Source: Elephas maximus indicus (taxonomy: Eukaryota; Chordata; Mammalia; Proboscidea; Elephantidae). Taken from it: a stretch of DNA of 64,000 nt. The notes under the pieces are model-generated. The model did not search any database. It saw nothing but the letters and a program-made list of their open reading frames with translations, and was not told the DNA's origin. Where the stretch lies: positions 17,579,001 through 17,643,000 of the forward strand of contig NC_064842.1 in assembly GCF_024166365.1 (NCBI RefSeq), given 5' to 3'. The position numbers and the translations under genes are program-made. How positions within the stretch are numbered: position 1 is the stretch's first letter; every line of letters starts with the position of its first letter. This document shows, in pieces, positions 43,773 to 55,685 of the stretch.

Positions 43773-43935
43773 AGGAAACCCTGGTGGCATAGTGATTAAG
43801 AGCTACGGCTGCTGACCAGACGGTCGGCAGTTTGAGTCTACCAGCTGCTCCTTGGAAACCCTATGGGGCAGTTCAGCTCTGTCCTATAGGGTCACTATGA
43901 GTTGGAATTGACTTGACAGCAGTGGTTTTTTTTTT
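43773..43935 (+). repeat. AfroSINE
   Basis: Forward copy: AGGAAACCCTGGTGGCATAG to GACTTGACAGCAGTGG and a T run. Confidence 0.9.
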
Positions 43936-44059
43936 TCTTTTTTTGGGTATTATCACTTACTGAGCAATGCCAGGAGTGATTGTAAGTGCTTCTGTTAATT
44001 CTCACAACTCTAGGGGCATGTTTATTATGTTCCTTGTAAGCACATCTATGGACTACAGA

Positions 44060-44830
44060 GTGCTCATACACCGGTTTTAAGAGTACAGATTGGTACTGTT
44101 CCTTTGGAGGGCAATTTGGTAGCACCTGTCAAAACTGAAGACTTATTTTGACCCTAATTTTGGGACTCTAAGGATCCCTGGTGGTGCAGTGGTTAAAGCG
44201 CTCAGCTCCCAACCAAAAGGTCAGCAGTTCAAACCCACCTGTGGGCCCGTGGGAGAAAGATGTGGCAGTCAACTTCTGTAGAGATTACAGTTTTGGAAAT
44301 TCTGTGGGGCAGTTCTTCTCTGTCTTATAGGGTTGTTGTGAGTTGGAATTGACTTGATGGTAATAGGTTTAGTTTTGGTTTGGGATTCTGACAGAAATAC
44401 AAATACCATTGATATTTAGCATAGCATTTTGGTCACTAAAAAAAAAGATAATTTTAATGTCCATTAATAGGAGACTGGTTAAAAGCCATCTTAAGGAATA
44501 CTGACTAGCTGTTAAGATTGAGGTGGATCCGTTTGTACAGATGTGGACGGATGCCCATGACACATTGCTGGGTGAGTAAGTTTGGTTGTAGATTAATGTA
44601 TGACCTATTTAAAATCTTTTTGTATGTGGATGTGTATCTGTTTGTGTAGAAAAGATCCGGAAGAACACTCCAGAATTCTAATGGATTACTTTTGAAGAGT
44701 GGGATTTAGAGGGGGAAAGATATCATTTTGTACTTTATATACTTTCTATATTTTTCCCCTAAATAAGCGTGTGTCATTTTTTGTAATTAGATATTTAAAT
44801 AAACTTTGAGAAAGTCTTTCTTAGACTCTG
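44060..44830 (+). mobile_element. Ancient L1 ORF2/3' fragment
   Basis: CTTTGGAGGGCAATTTGGTA, then TTTAATGTCCATTAATAGGA and GACTGGTTAAAAGCC are ORF2-end blocks of an old L1. Split by the SINE below. Confidence 0.6.
44171..44383 (+). repeat. AfroSINE, long subtype
   Basis: Forward copy within the old L1; GGGACTCT and GGGATTCT at its borders are a likely duplication. Confidence 0.88.
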
Positions 44831-45025
44831 TATAATTTGGGATTGTTTGTAAGTTTGCATGTTGGTTAGTACCAAGATGTCTTTTAAATATTTTGTTAGT
44901 TCACATCCACTTTTTTTGGAATTGCCAACTGATTTGACTGGGAGTAAACCACTTGATGCAAGATGAGCCAGTTCCCTGGCTGGACTTTGGTTTCAGAATT
45001 TGAACTGAGGGAATTAGAACTCCTG

Positions 45026-45185
45026 TGGAAACCCTGGTGGCATAGTGGTTTAGTGCTATGGCTTCTAACCAAAAGGTCGGCAGTTGGAATCCACCAGGCA
45101 CTCCTTGGAAACTGTATGGGGCAGTTCTACTCTGTCCTGTAAGGTTGCTGTGAGTCAGAATTGAGTTGACGGCAATGAGTTTTTT
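45026..45185 (+). repeat. AfroSINE
   Basis: Forward copy: TGGAAACCCTGGTGGCATAG to GAGTTGACGGCAATGAG. Confidence 0.9.
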
Positions 45186-45599
45186 GGGCTGATGATGGTC
45201 TTAACTCTCCTGGCTCTGCCTTTGCTCAGCCTGGTTATTCAACTTTTCCTTGGTATTCTTGAGAGACTCCAGTATCCTTTAATGACCTTGATTCATTTTC
45301 TCACCCTGGGCACACAAGACATCTAATTTCCTAGCTTCTTTGCAATTGGCCTGGGGCACTGTGACTGCGTTTTGGCCAGTGGAGGGTGGGTTGGAAGTTA
45401 ACGAGCTGTTTCTGAGCCTGCTATCAGATATTCTGTGCCATCTTCCCTGCTCTCTCTCCCCTGCCTTGATGACTGCGGAGGCCATGAGTTGAGATGTAGA
45501 AACATAAGAAGCATGAGTCATAGATGGAGAGAGCTGCTCTGGAGGATCAGATTTAGTGGGAGCAAGAAATAAACCTCTATTGAGTTTGGTCACTTAGGG

Positions 45600-45770
45600 C
45601 AGTGCTTCCCTAACTTTAATGTGCATATGAATCACCCAAGGATCTTGTTAAAGTTTGAAGTAGATTCTGATTCAGTAAGATTTGGGTTGGGAGTCTCAGG
45701 TTTTGCATTTCCAACAGTCTCTCAGGTGAGGCAAATGCCGCTGGTTCACTGATCACACATGAGTGGTCAT
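45600..45770 (+). repeat. hAT-type (MER5/MER20-like) fragment
   Basis: CAGTGCTTCCCTAACTTTAA, GAATCACCCAAGGATCTTGT and GATTCTGATTCAGTAAGATT. Confidence 0.6.
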
Positions 45771-46937
45771 GACTTACGAGGGTTAAATGAATGACATGTA
45801 GCCCACTGTGAGTGCTTGATGAGCACTGATCAAATGGATATTATAGTGTCCCTGACACCGCACTGAATATGATGAAAAGGAATCAGAGACTATTCACATG
45901 TAATCAGATGTTTCAGTTATCCTGAGGTCAGCATCTTTAATACGAAGCAGCACCGTAGATGTGGTTAGGGCTTTCTACTCTTTTATGTATAAAGGACTGT
46001 GTTTAGTTTTAGTAGTAAGTGTACAGAAAATTGTATGAAATTAGCATCTGGAGTTATTTGAAAGATGATTTTGAGCATTTACTTTTAGATTTACAGTCAT
46101 CTTGGTGTTGGGAATACTTTACATGCTCCTCTGTCTACCTCCAAGGAAAGATAGTCTAACTTCTTACTACCACAGTTTTTAAAACATTTAAAACTTTTTG
46201 TTTGGAGATAATTTCATACTAACAGTAAAGCTGCAAAAATACAATAGTGTAAAGAAAACTCTATGCCCTTTACTCAAATTTGATTGTTAACATTTACCTC
46301 ATTGGCTTTATCACATATACAGATTCTTCTCCTTTGGGCCTCCATCTCTGTCTACACATGTGCACACACAGCTCATTTTTTTTCCCTGAACCATTTGAGG
46401 GTAAGTCACAGACATCTGGCCCTTTACCCCTAAATATTTTAGTGTATGTACCCAAAGACTAGAGAAATTCTCTTACATAACCACAGTGTGGTTATCGATG
46501 TCAGTAAATTAAAACACTAATAACAGTGCTTTACCGTCTGTATTCCGATTTTGTCAATTGACCCAGTAATGTTATTTATACTTTCTTTCCCCCTCCAGTA
46601 CAGGATCTAGTCTGAGGTTAGATATGGCATTTACTTGCCTATCTTTTTGGCCTGCTTTAATCTGGAATCTTTCCACAATTTTTTTTTTTTTTTTTAATAA
46701 GGATACTGCTCATTTTGGGTTTATCTAAAGTATCTTCATGCTTAGAGTCAGGTCATACCTTCTCAGCTGGAATGCTACATAGGTGATGTCCCCTTCTCAG
46801 GGTCTCACGTCTGGAGGTTCAGGGTGTCTAACTGCCTTTTGTTGATGCTGTAAATTTTGATCAACTGGCCAAGCTGTTGCCTGATTTCTCCACTGTGTTC
46901 TGTTTCCCTCCTTGAAATTAATAATCAGTGGGAGACT

Positions 46938-46975
46938 CTTTAAAAAAAAAAAAAAAAAATTTTTTTTTTTTTTAA
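46938..46975. repeat. Long A-tract/T-tract inverted repeat
   Basis: CTTT, then about 17 A, about 15 T and AAG: a perfect self-complementary tract. Confidence 0.85.
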
Positions 46976-47772
46976 GACCATGCAAATACAGTGCGCCTCA
47001 TCAGAAATTTCCCCTAGATTTAACACCTATGGGTGATTCTTTCCTGATGGTATCCTACTATGATGGTTGCAGAACACTGATTTTCCAACTACAGCGCTCC
47101 TTCTACTTGCCAGTGGTCACTGGGCTCAGCATTCTGCTGTGAGCAGGAGCCCTCCCTTCTCCTCTATTTACTTATTTATTTTTTTAATTTTCAGTGTGGA
47201 CTCATGAATTCCTAGCTTTTTAAATGCTTTACAATTAAATGTGTTACCTAATTATTTTGGTGCTTAAATTGTCTCAGATTTTGCCAGGCGGAGACTCTTC
47301 AAGCCGGCTCCCCTGTCTTGTAATATGCCATCATTTTTTTTTTTTTTAAACATCCTTCCTTTCTGGCATAGCAAATGTTTTAGGCTCATCCTGGTTGCCT
47401 GCCTCAACCCTGGAATCAGTATTTCTCCAAGGTTTCTTGGCTGCTTGTAGTGAGGAATGATATTAGAGATGAAGCTCTGAGCACTAGATGTGCTACCAGG
47501 ATGTCTTTGTTTCTTGATCCTTTCAGCAGCCCAAGCTTGGAACTATGAAGATGTGTACACAATATAGAAATATACGTACATAAAATGTATCTACATCTAT
47601 GTCTACATATTTTAGAAATCATGATTTCACACCAATACCTCCAATTTCAGTTTGTCTCCTCAGGGTTCTTTCTTGTAGTCAGCCATTCCATACTTGTATG
47701 TTCCTTCTTCCTTGGTGACACCCTAAACAACATCAATCCATTTTCTTATTATCTCAACTCTATATGTGATCT

Positions 47773-48242
47773 CTACCACCTGTCTGTCAGTTTGTCATAC
47801 TGTTAATTTTGATCAGTATGTAGTTTTGTGGTGGCTTGTGTGTTGCTGTGATGCCGGAAGCTATGCCGCCAGTATTTCAAATATCAGCAGGGTCATCCCT
47901 GGTGAACACGTTTCAGTGAAGCTTCCACACTAAGACAGACTAGTAAGAAAGGCCTGGCGATCTATTTTTGAAAATTGGCCAATGAAAACCTTAGGGATCA
48001 CAACAGAACATTGTCGTTTGCTTGCTTTGGACATGTTATCAAGACGGATTAATTGCTGGAGGAAGACATCATGTTTGGTGAAATGAGGGCAAGGGGGATC
48101 CTGGGCAAGATGGATTGGCACAGTAACCACAATGATAGACTCGAACATGTCAGTGATCTTGAAGATGACACAGGACTAGGCAATGTTTCATTCTGCTGTA
48201 CATCTAACATGAGTCAGAGTTGACCCGACGGCAGCTATCTAT
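47773..48242 (+). mobile_element. Internally deleted RTE derivative, copy B, 15-bp TSD
   Basis: 470-bp unit. Its 5' end contains TCTGTCAGTTTGTCATACTG (47783-47802), identical to the complement of 3970-3989 in the near-complete RTE. The RTE 5' region runs to about 48015 and is joined to RTE 3' sequence (TTTGGACATGTTATCAAGAC ... GAGTTGACCCGACGGCAGC). The perfect duplication CTCTATATGTGATCT lies at 47758-47772 and 48243-48257. No protein coding. Confidence 0.9.
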
Positions 48243-48599
48243 CTCTATATGTGATCTAAATTTTTTTCAGAACTGCCTTGCCCACATCACTACAAAAAGA
48301 TAAGCCTACTAAAAACAGTACAGCATTTGTTTGCAATTTCCCTCTGCCCTCCAATCCACCTGAGACTGAAGGTATATAGTCAAATACTGTGCTCATACAT
48401 TACTTGTAGTCTTCCTTTTTTTCTCTTCTGTATGTTTATGGTATTTATTTGAAATACAGTTGAGTTCATTTGTTGCACTTTGATTTCAGTTTAAGATTCT
48501 CTACTCTCCCATCCTTTTTAATTTAAATTTTTGAATATGTAGAACGTTGACATGCTTCCAAAATTCAGAACTATACAAAAAGATACACTTATCGAAGTG

Positions 48600-48668
48600 T
48601 TGTTGTTAGCTGGCATTACAATTGTGAGTTGGCCCCCGACTCATGGTGACCCTGTGCACAACTGAATT
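48600..48668 (-). repeat. RTE/AfroSINE tail fragment
   Basis: TGTTGTTAGCTGGCATTACA, then GACTCATGGTGACCCTGTGC and ACAACTGAAT; closer to the RTE tail than the SINE. Confidence 0.65.
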
Positions 48669-48826
48669 CCCTGTTCCCCACTCCCCACCCCTTACAGGTA
48701 ACCAAGTTCATTGTTTTCTGGTTTATCTTTAATGTCTTTTTTTTTGTGAAGGTAAGTAAATATTTTTCACTCTTATACAAAAGATGGCATACTGTATTTA
48801 CTCCTGCACTTCGCATTCTTCACTTT

Positions 48827-49021
48827 ATTGTTGTGTGCCATTGAGTTGATTCTAACTCATAGCAACCCTACAGGACAGAGTAGAACTGCCCATAGGGTTT
48901 CCTGGGCTCTAATCTTCATGAGAGCAGACTGCCAGGCCTTTTCTTCCATGGAGTGGCTGGTGGTTTCTAACCACCCTTCCATTGGCAGCCGAGCGCTTAA
49001 CCATTGTGCTGCCAGGGCCCT
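48827..49021 (-). repeat. AfroSINE, long subtype
   Basis: Reverse copy: TTGTTGTGTGCCATTGAGTT to GTGCTGCCAGGGCCC. Confidence 0.88.
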
Positions 49022-49089
49022 TTCGCTTAACAGTATCTACTAGAAATCCCTCCATATCACTCCATAGCAACCTTATTGTTTTATAAAAT

Positions 49090-49250
49090 GGAGCCCTGGT
49101 GGCGCAGTGGTTAAGAGCTTCGCTGCTAACCAAAATGTCAGCAGTTCGAATCCACCAGCCACTCCTTGGCAACGCTGGTGCAGTTCTACTCTGACCTATA
49201 GGGTTGCTGTGAGTTGGAATCGACTCAATGGCAATGGGTTTGGCCTTTTG
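49090..49250 (+). repeat. AfroSINE
   Basis: Forward copy: GGAGCCCTGGTGGCGCAGTG to CAATGGCAATGGGTTTGGCC. Confidence 0.92.
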
Positions 49251-49297
49251 GTATGGTACTGCATTTTCTGTATGTACCATGATTTCTGATTTCCTAT

Positions 49298-49808
49298 TGT
49301 CTTAGTCATCTAGTGCTGCCATAACAGAAATACCACAAGTGGATGGCCTTAACAAAGAGAAATTTGTTTTCTCACAGCCTAAAACCCAGCAAACCACAGT
49401 CTACTAGGTTACAAGTCCAAATTCAGGGTGTTGGCTTCAGGGGATGGCTTTCTCTGTCAGCTCTGGAGGAAGGTCTTTGTCCTCAATCTTCCCCTGGTCG
49501 AGGAGCTTCCCAGGTGCAGGGACTCCTTGTCCAAAGGGTGTGCTCTGCTTCTGGTGCTGCTTTCTTGGTGGTATGAGGTCCCCCTGTCTCTCCACTTGCT
49601 TCTATCTTTTATATCTCAAGAGACTGCCTCAAGACACAGTCTAATCCTGTAGATGGAGTCCTGCCTCACACAGCTGCCACCCATCCTTCCTCATTAATAT
49701 CATAGAAGCAGGATTTACAACATATAGGAAAATCACACAATACCGGGAATCATGGCCCAGCCCAATTGATACACACATTTTTGGGGGGATATAATTTAAT
49801 CTGTGAAA
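49298..49808 (-). mobile_element. Solo MaLR-like LTR with 5-bp TSD
   Basis: Reverse copy of the 29224 LTR. TGTCTTAGTCATCTAGTGCT matches the complement of the end of that copy, and TTTTTGGGGGGATATAATTT its start. Flanked by CCTAT (49293-49297, 49809-49813). No internal genes. Confidence 0.85.
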
Positions 49809-50568
49809 CCTATGCTTGGACATTTAGGTAGATTTTAGTATTTTGATATTACAAATAATGCTGTAATGAATAACCATGCATGTATGTATTTTCATATTGT
49901 TGCAGGCGTATCTTCAGAGTAAATTCTTAGAATTAGGATTGCTGGGTCAAAGTGTAAATACATATGTGGGTGTTGTACCATCTTACACTCGAACTAATAA
50001 TGCAGAAGAGTGCCTGTCTCCCTCAGCTTTGCAGACTGAGTGCGTTGTTAGGCTTTTGAATTTTTGTCAATCTGATGGGTAAGAAATGGGATCTCAGTGT
50101 AGTTTTAATTTGCATTTAAATTGCATTATGAGTGAAGTTCAATATCTTTTCACTTGTTTAAAGGCCGTTTGTATATCTTTTTGTGAATTGTCTGTACATG
50201 TCTTTTGCCCATTTTTCTATATGATTTTTGGTCTTTTTTTTTTTCCTCAAAATTTAAATGTTTTTATATAATAGCAATATTAGCCCTTTATCTGTGATAA
50301 ATGTTGCAGATATTTCCTCCCAGGTTATCATTTGTCTCTTGACTACTTAAGATAGAGGAGGTCACCCACATTTTCTTCTAGGACTTATACACTTTAAATC
50401 TTCTTATTTATCTGTCTCGTCCATTTAGAGCTTATTCTTGTGTCTGCTGTAAGGAATGGATCTAATTTTATCTTTTTCAAAATGGCTACCCAATTGTCAT
50501 CATTTGTTAAAAAGATTATATTTGTTTCAGTGAGTTACTGCAGTGGTCGTGTGCTAGATTGTACACTT

Positions 50569-50663
50569 TTGTTGTTAGTTGCTGTCAAGTTGATTCTGAC
50601 TCACGGTGACCCCATGTGTTGCAGTGCAGAACTGCTCCATAGGTTTTTTTGGGCTGTAATCTT
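50569..50663 (-). repeat. AfroSINE, left part (split by L1)
   Basis: Reverse copy: TTGTTGTTAGTTGCTGTCAA to GGGCTGTAATCTT. It continues at 55159 after the L1. Confidence 0.9.
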
Positions 50664-51697
50664 TTTTTTTTTTTTTTTTTAATAATTTTTATTGTGCTTT
50701 AAGCGAAACTTCACAAATCAAGTCAGTCTCTCACACAAAAACCCGTATACACCTTGCTACACACTCCCAGTTACTCTCCCCCTAATGAGACAGCCTCCTC
50801 TCTCCCTCCACTCTCTCTTTTCGTGTCCATTTTGCCAGCTTCTAAGCCCCTCCACCCTCTCATCTCCCCTCCAGGCAGGAGATGCCAACATAGTCTCAAG
50901 TGTCCACCTGACCCAAGAAGCTCACTCCTCACCAGCATCCGTCTCCAACCCATTGTCCAGTCCAACCCATGTCTGAAGAGCTGGCTTCAGGAATGGTACC
51001 CCAGAAGCTGTCCTGGGGTAACAGAAGGTCTGGGGGCCATGACCACTGGGGTCCTTCTTGTCTCAGTCAGACCATTAAGTCTGGTCTTATGAGAATTTGG
51101 GGTCTGCATCCCACTGCTCTCCTGCTCCCTCAGGGGTTCTCTGTTGTGTTCCCTGTCAGGGCCGTCATCAGTTGTAGCCGGGCGCCATCTAGTTCTTCTG
51201 GTCTTAGGATGATGTAGTCACTGGTTCATGTGGCCCTTTCTGTCTCTTGGGCTTATAATTACCTTGTGTCCTTGGTGTTCTTCATTCTCCTTTGATCCAG
51301 GTGGGTTGAGACCAATTGATGCATCTTAGATGGCTGCTTCCTAGTGTTTAAGACCCCAGACGCCACTCTTCAAAGTGGAATGCAGAATGTTTTCTTAATA
51401 GATTTTATTATACCAATTGACTTAGATGTCCCCTGAAGCCATGGTCCCCAGACCCCTGCCCCTGCTACACTGGCCTTCAAAGCATTCAGTTTATTCAGGA
51501 AACTTCTTTGCTTTTGGTTTAGTCCAATTGTGCTGACCTCCCCTGTATTGTGTGCTGTCTTTCCCTTCACCTAAAGTAGTTCTTATCTACTAATTAGTGA
51601 ATACCCTTCTCCCATCCACCCTCCCTCCCCCCTCTCTCCCCCGTCTCGTAACCACAAAAGAATGTTTTCTTCTCAGTTTAAACTATTTCTCAAGTTC

Positions 51698-52309
51698 TTA
51701 TAATAGTGGTCTTATACAATATTTTTCCTTTCGCAACTGACTAATTTCACTCAGCATAATGCCTTCCAGATTCCTCCACGTTATGAAATGTTTCACAGAT
51801 TCCTCACTGTTCTTTATTGATGCGTAGTATTCCATTGTGTGAATATACCATAATTTATTTATCCATTCATCATCCGTTGATGGGCACCTTGGTTGCTTCC
51901 ATGTTTTTGCTATTGTAAACAGTGCTGCAATAAACATGGGTGTGCATGTATCTGTTCGTGTAAAGGCTCTTATTTCTCTAGGACATATTCCAAGGAGTGG
52001 GATTGCTGGATCGTATGGTAGTTCTATTTCTAGCTTTTTAAGGAAGCGCCAAATCGATTTCCAAAGTGGATGTACCATTTTACATTCCCACCAGCAGTGT
52101 ATAAGTGTTCCAGTCTCTCCACAGCCTCTCCAACATTTATTATTTTGTGTTTTTTGGATTAATGCCAGCCTTGCTGGAGTGCGATGAAATCTCATTGTAG
52201 TTTTCATTTGCATTTCTCTAATGGCTTTTTTAATGACTAGTGATCGTGAACACTTCCTCATGTATATGTTAGCTACCTGAATGTCTTCTTTAGTGAAGTG
52301 TCTATTCAT
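51698..52309 (-). pseudogene. L1 ORF2 C-terminal segment
   Basis: 203 codons: [20 protein letters not shown], then [20 protein letters not shown], then [20 protein letters not shown] and an end at [11 protein letters not shown]. It holds the Cys-rich ORF2p tail and terminates near the usual ORF2 end. It is in a different frame from the RT segment. Confidence 0.9.
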
Positions 52310-52958
52310 ATCTTTTGCCCATTTTTTAATTGGGTTATTTGTCTTTTTGTAGTTGAGTTTTTACAGTATCATGTAGATTTTAGAGATCAGGCGCTGGTCA
52401 GAAATGTCATAGCTAAAAACTTTTTCCCAGTCTGTAGGTAGTCTTTTTACTCTTTTGGTGAAGTCTTTGGTTGAGCATAGGTGTTTGATTTTTAGGAGCT
52501 CCCAGTTATCTAGTTTTTCTTCTACATTCTTTATAATGTTTTATATACTGTTTATGCCATGTATTAGGGCTCCTAACCTTGTCCCTATTTTTTCTTCCAT
52601 GATCTTTATCATTTTAGATTTTATATTTAGGTCTTTGATCCATTTTGAGTTAGTTTTTGGGCATGGAGTGAGGTACGGGCCTTGTTTCATTTTTTTTGCA
52701 GATGGATATCCAGTTATGCCAGCACCATTTGCTAAAAAGACTGTCTTTTCCCCCATTTAACTGTTTTGGGGCCTTTGTCAAATATCAGCTGCTCATATGT
52801 GGATGGATTTTTGTCTGGATTCTCAATTCTGTTCCATTGGTTCATGTATCTGTTATTGTACCAGTACCAGGCTGTTTTGACTACTGTGGCGGTATAATAG
52901 GTTCTAAAATCAGGTAAAGTAAGGCCTCCCACTTTGTTCTTTTTCAGTAATGCCTTAT

Positions 52959-53690
52959 TTATCCGGGGCCTCTTTCCCTTCCATATGAAGTTGGTGATTT
53001 GTTTCTCCATCTCATTAAAGAATATCCTTGGGATTTGCATCGGAATTGAATTAAATGTATAAGATCGCTTTTGGTAGAATAGACATTTTTATAATGTTGT
53101 CTTCCTATCCACGAGTAAGGTATGTTTTTCCACTTATGTAAGTCTCTTTTAGTTTCTTGCAGAAGTGTACTGTAGTTTTCTTTGTATAAGTCTTTTACAT
53201 CTCTGGTAAGATTTATTCCTAAGTATTTTATGTTCTTGGGGGCTATTGTAAATGGCATTGATTTGGTGATTTCCTCTTCGGTGTTCTTTTTGTTGGTGTA
53301 GAGGAATCCAACTGATTTTTGTATGTTTATCTTGTATCCCGTTACTCTGCTGAACTCTTCTATTAGTTTCAGTAGTTTTCTGGAGGATTCCTTAGGGTTT
53401 TCTGTGTATAAGATCATGTCATCTGCAAATAGAGATACTTTTACTTCTTCCTTGCCAGTCTGGATGCCCTTTATTTCTTTATCTAGCCTAATTGCTCTGG
53501 CTAGGACTTGCAGCACAGTGTTGATTAAGAGTGGTGATAAAGGGCATCCTTGTCTGGTTCCCAATTTCAGTGGGAATGTTTTCAGGGTCTGTCCATTTCG
53601 GGTGATCTTGGCTGTTGGCTTTGTATAAATGCCCTTTATTAAGTTGAGAAATTTTCCCTCTATTCCTATTTTGCTGGGAGTTTTTATCAT
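52959..53690 (-). pseudogene. L1 ORF2 reverse transcriptase segment
   Basis: 243 codons with [20 protein letters not shown] and the catalytic [11 protein letters not shown] (Y/F-A-D-D box), followed by [11 protein letters not shown] motifs from B through D are visible. The frame is broken on both sides. Confidence 0.92.
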
Positions 53691-54258
53691 GAATGAGTGT
53701 TGAACTGTGTCAAATGCCTTTTCTGCATCAATTGATAAAATTGTGTGATTCTTTTATTTATGTGGTGGATTACATTTTTTTTCTAATGTTGAACCATCCC
53801 TGCATACCTGGTATGAATCCCTCTTGGTCATGGTGAATTTTTTTTTTTTTTGATATGTTGTTGAATTCTATTGGCTAGAATTTTGTTGAGGATTTTTGCA
53901 TCTATATTCATGAGGGATATAGGTCTATAATTTTCTTTTCTTGTGGTGTCTTTACCTGGTTTTGGTATCAGGGATATGGTGGCTTCATAGAATGAGTTTG
54001 GTAGTATTCCATCCTTTTCTGTGCTCTGAAATACCTTTCGTAGTAGTGGTGTTAACTCTTCTCTGAAAGTTTGGTAGAACTCTGCAGTGAAGCCGCCCGG
54101 ACCAGGGCTTTTCTTTTTTGGGAGTTTTTTGATTACCTTTTCAATCTCTTCTTTTGTTACGGGTGGTTCTATTTAGTTGTTCTACCTCTGTTTGTGTTAG
54201 TTTAGGTAGGTAGTGTGTTTCTAGGAATTCATCCATTTCTTCTAGGTTTTCAAATTTG

Positions 54259-55113
54259 TTAGAGTACAGTTTTTCGTAGTAATCTGATATGATTCTTAAT
54301 TTCAGTTGGGTCTGTTGTAATATTGCCCATCTCATTTCTTATTCGGGTTATTTGCTCCCTCTCCTGTTTTTCTTTTGTCAGTTTGGCCAGTGGTTTATCA
54401 ATTTTGTTGAGTTTTTCAAAAAAACAGCTTTTGATCTTTTTAATTCTTTCAATTGTTTTTCTGTTTTCTATTTCATTTAGTTCAGCTCTAATTTTTATTA
54501 TTTGTTTTCTTCTGGTGCCTGTGGGTTTCATTTGTTGCTTTCTTTCTGTTTGTTCAAGTTGTAGGGACAATTCTTTGATTTTGGCCCTTTCTTCTTTTTG
54601 GATGTGTGCATTTATTGATATAAATTGGCCTCTGAGCACCGCTTTTGCTGTGTCCCAAAGGTTCTGATAGGAAGTGTTTTCATTCTCATTGGATTCTCTG
54701 AATTTCTTTATTCCATCCTTAATGTCTTCTATAATCCCGTCTTTTTTGAGCAGGGTATTGTTCAGTTTCCAAGTGTTTGATTTCTTTTCCCTGCTTATTC
54801 TGTTATTGATTTCGACTTTTATGGCCTTATGGTCAGAGAAGATGCTTTGTAATATTTCAGTGTTTTGGGTTCTGCTTAGGCTTGCTTTATGACCTAATAT
54901 GTGGTCTATTCTAGAGAATGTTCCATGTGCTGGAACATTGGTTGCTGTTGGGTGGAGTGTTCTGTATATGTCTATGAGGTCAAGTTGGTTGATTGTGGCA
55001 TTTAGATCTTCCGCATCTTTATTGAGCTTCTTTCTGGATGTCCATTCCTTCACCAAAAGTGGTGTGTTGAAGTCTCCTACTATTATCGTGGAGCTGTCTA
55101 TCTCACTTTTCAA
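54259..55113 (-). pseudogene. L1 ORF2 endonuclease C-part and linker
   Basis: 284 codons: SSTIIVGDFNTPL (endonuclease catalytic D-x-N), then FSRIDHILGHKASL and IFSDHKAIKVEINNR (SDH motif). The Lys/Glu-rich linker toward the RT follows. The first ~130 endonuclease residues are missing through 5' truncation. Confidence 0.92.
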
Positions 55114-55158
55114 TGCTGACAGAGTTTGTTTTATGTATCTTGCATGGGCTGTAATCTT

Positions 55159-55268
55159 AATGGAAGCAGCTTGCTAGGTCTATCTTTAACAGCACTGCTG
55201 GGTGGGTTCAAACCACCAAGCTGAAGGTTAGCAATTGAGCGCAAACCATTTGCATCCCCTAGTGACTT
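55159..55268 (-). repeat. AfroSINE, right part (split by L1)
   Basis: Continues the copy at 50569: AATGGAAGCAGCTTGCTAGG to GCATCCCCTAGTGACTT. Confidence 0.85.
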
Positions 55269-55276
55269 GATCATGC

Positions 55277-55479
55277 ACTGTTGTTGTGTGCCATCAAGTA
55301 GATTCTGACTCACAGCGAACATATAGGACAGTGTAGAACTGCCCCACAGGGTTTCCAAGGCTGGAAGTCTTTACCGAAGCAGACTGCCACATCTTTCTCC
55401 CGCAGAGCAACTGGTGGGTTTGAACTACCAACCTTTTGGTTAGCAGCTGAGTGCTTTAACCACTGCCACCAGGGCTTCT
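55277..55479 (-). repeat. AfroSINE, long subtype
   Basis: Reverse copy: TTGTTGTGTGCCATCAAGTA to GCCACCAGGGCTTCT. Confidence 0.9.
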
Positions 55480-55493
55480 GGGTCATCACACTA

Positions 55494-55685
55494 AAAAACC
55501 GAAAACCAAACCCACTGCCGTTGAATCAGTTCCAACTTATACCGACCCCACAGGGTTTCCAAGGCTGTAAGTCTTTACGAAGCAGATTGCCACATCTTTC
55601 TCCCATGGAGCCGCTAGTGGTTTCATACCACCGACCTCTTGGTTATCACTCGAGTGCTTTATACACTGTGCTACCAGGGCGCCTT
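55494..55685 (-). repeat. AfroSINE with 13-bp TSD
   Basis: Reverse copy; GGTCATCACACTA at 55481-55493 and 55686-55698. Confidence 0.92.

Larger units (their letters stand above)
50664..55144 (-). mobile_element. 4.5-kb 5'-truncated L1 with 14-bp TSD
   Basis: Reverse L1 from a poly(T) tract (50664-50680), through the 3' UTR and most of ORF2, to truncation inside the endonuclease-coding part. TGGGCTGTAATCTT is repeated perfectly at 50650-50663 and 55145-55158. This is the longest and least diverged LINE in the window. ORF2 is split over three frames, so it is not functional as read. Confidence 0.95.

Noticed and set aside
50664..55144. Possibility that this L1 is retrotransposition-competent
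   Set aside because: It is 5'-truncated inside the endonuclease, lacks ORF1 and the promoter, and ORF2 is spread over three frames.
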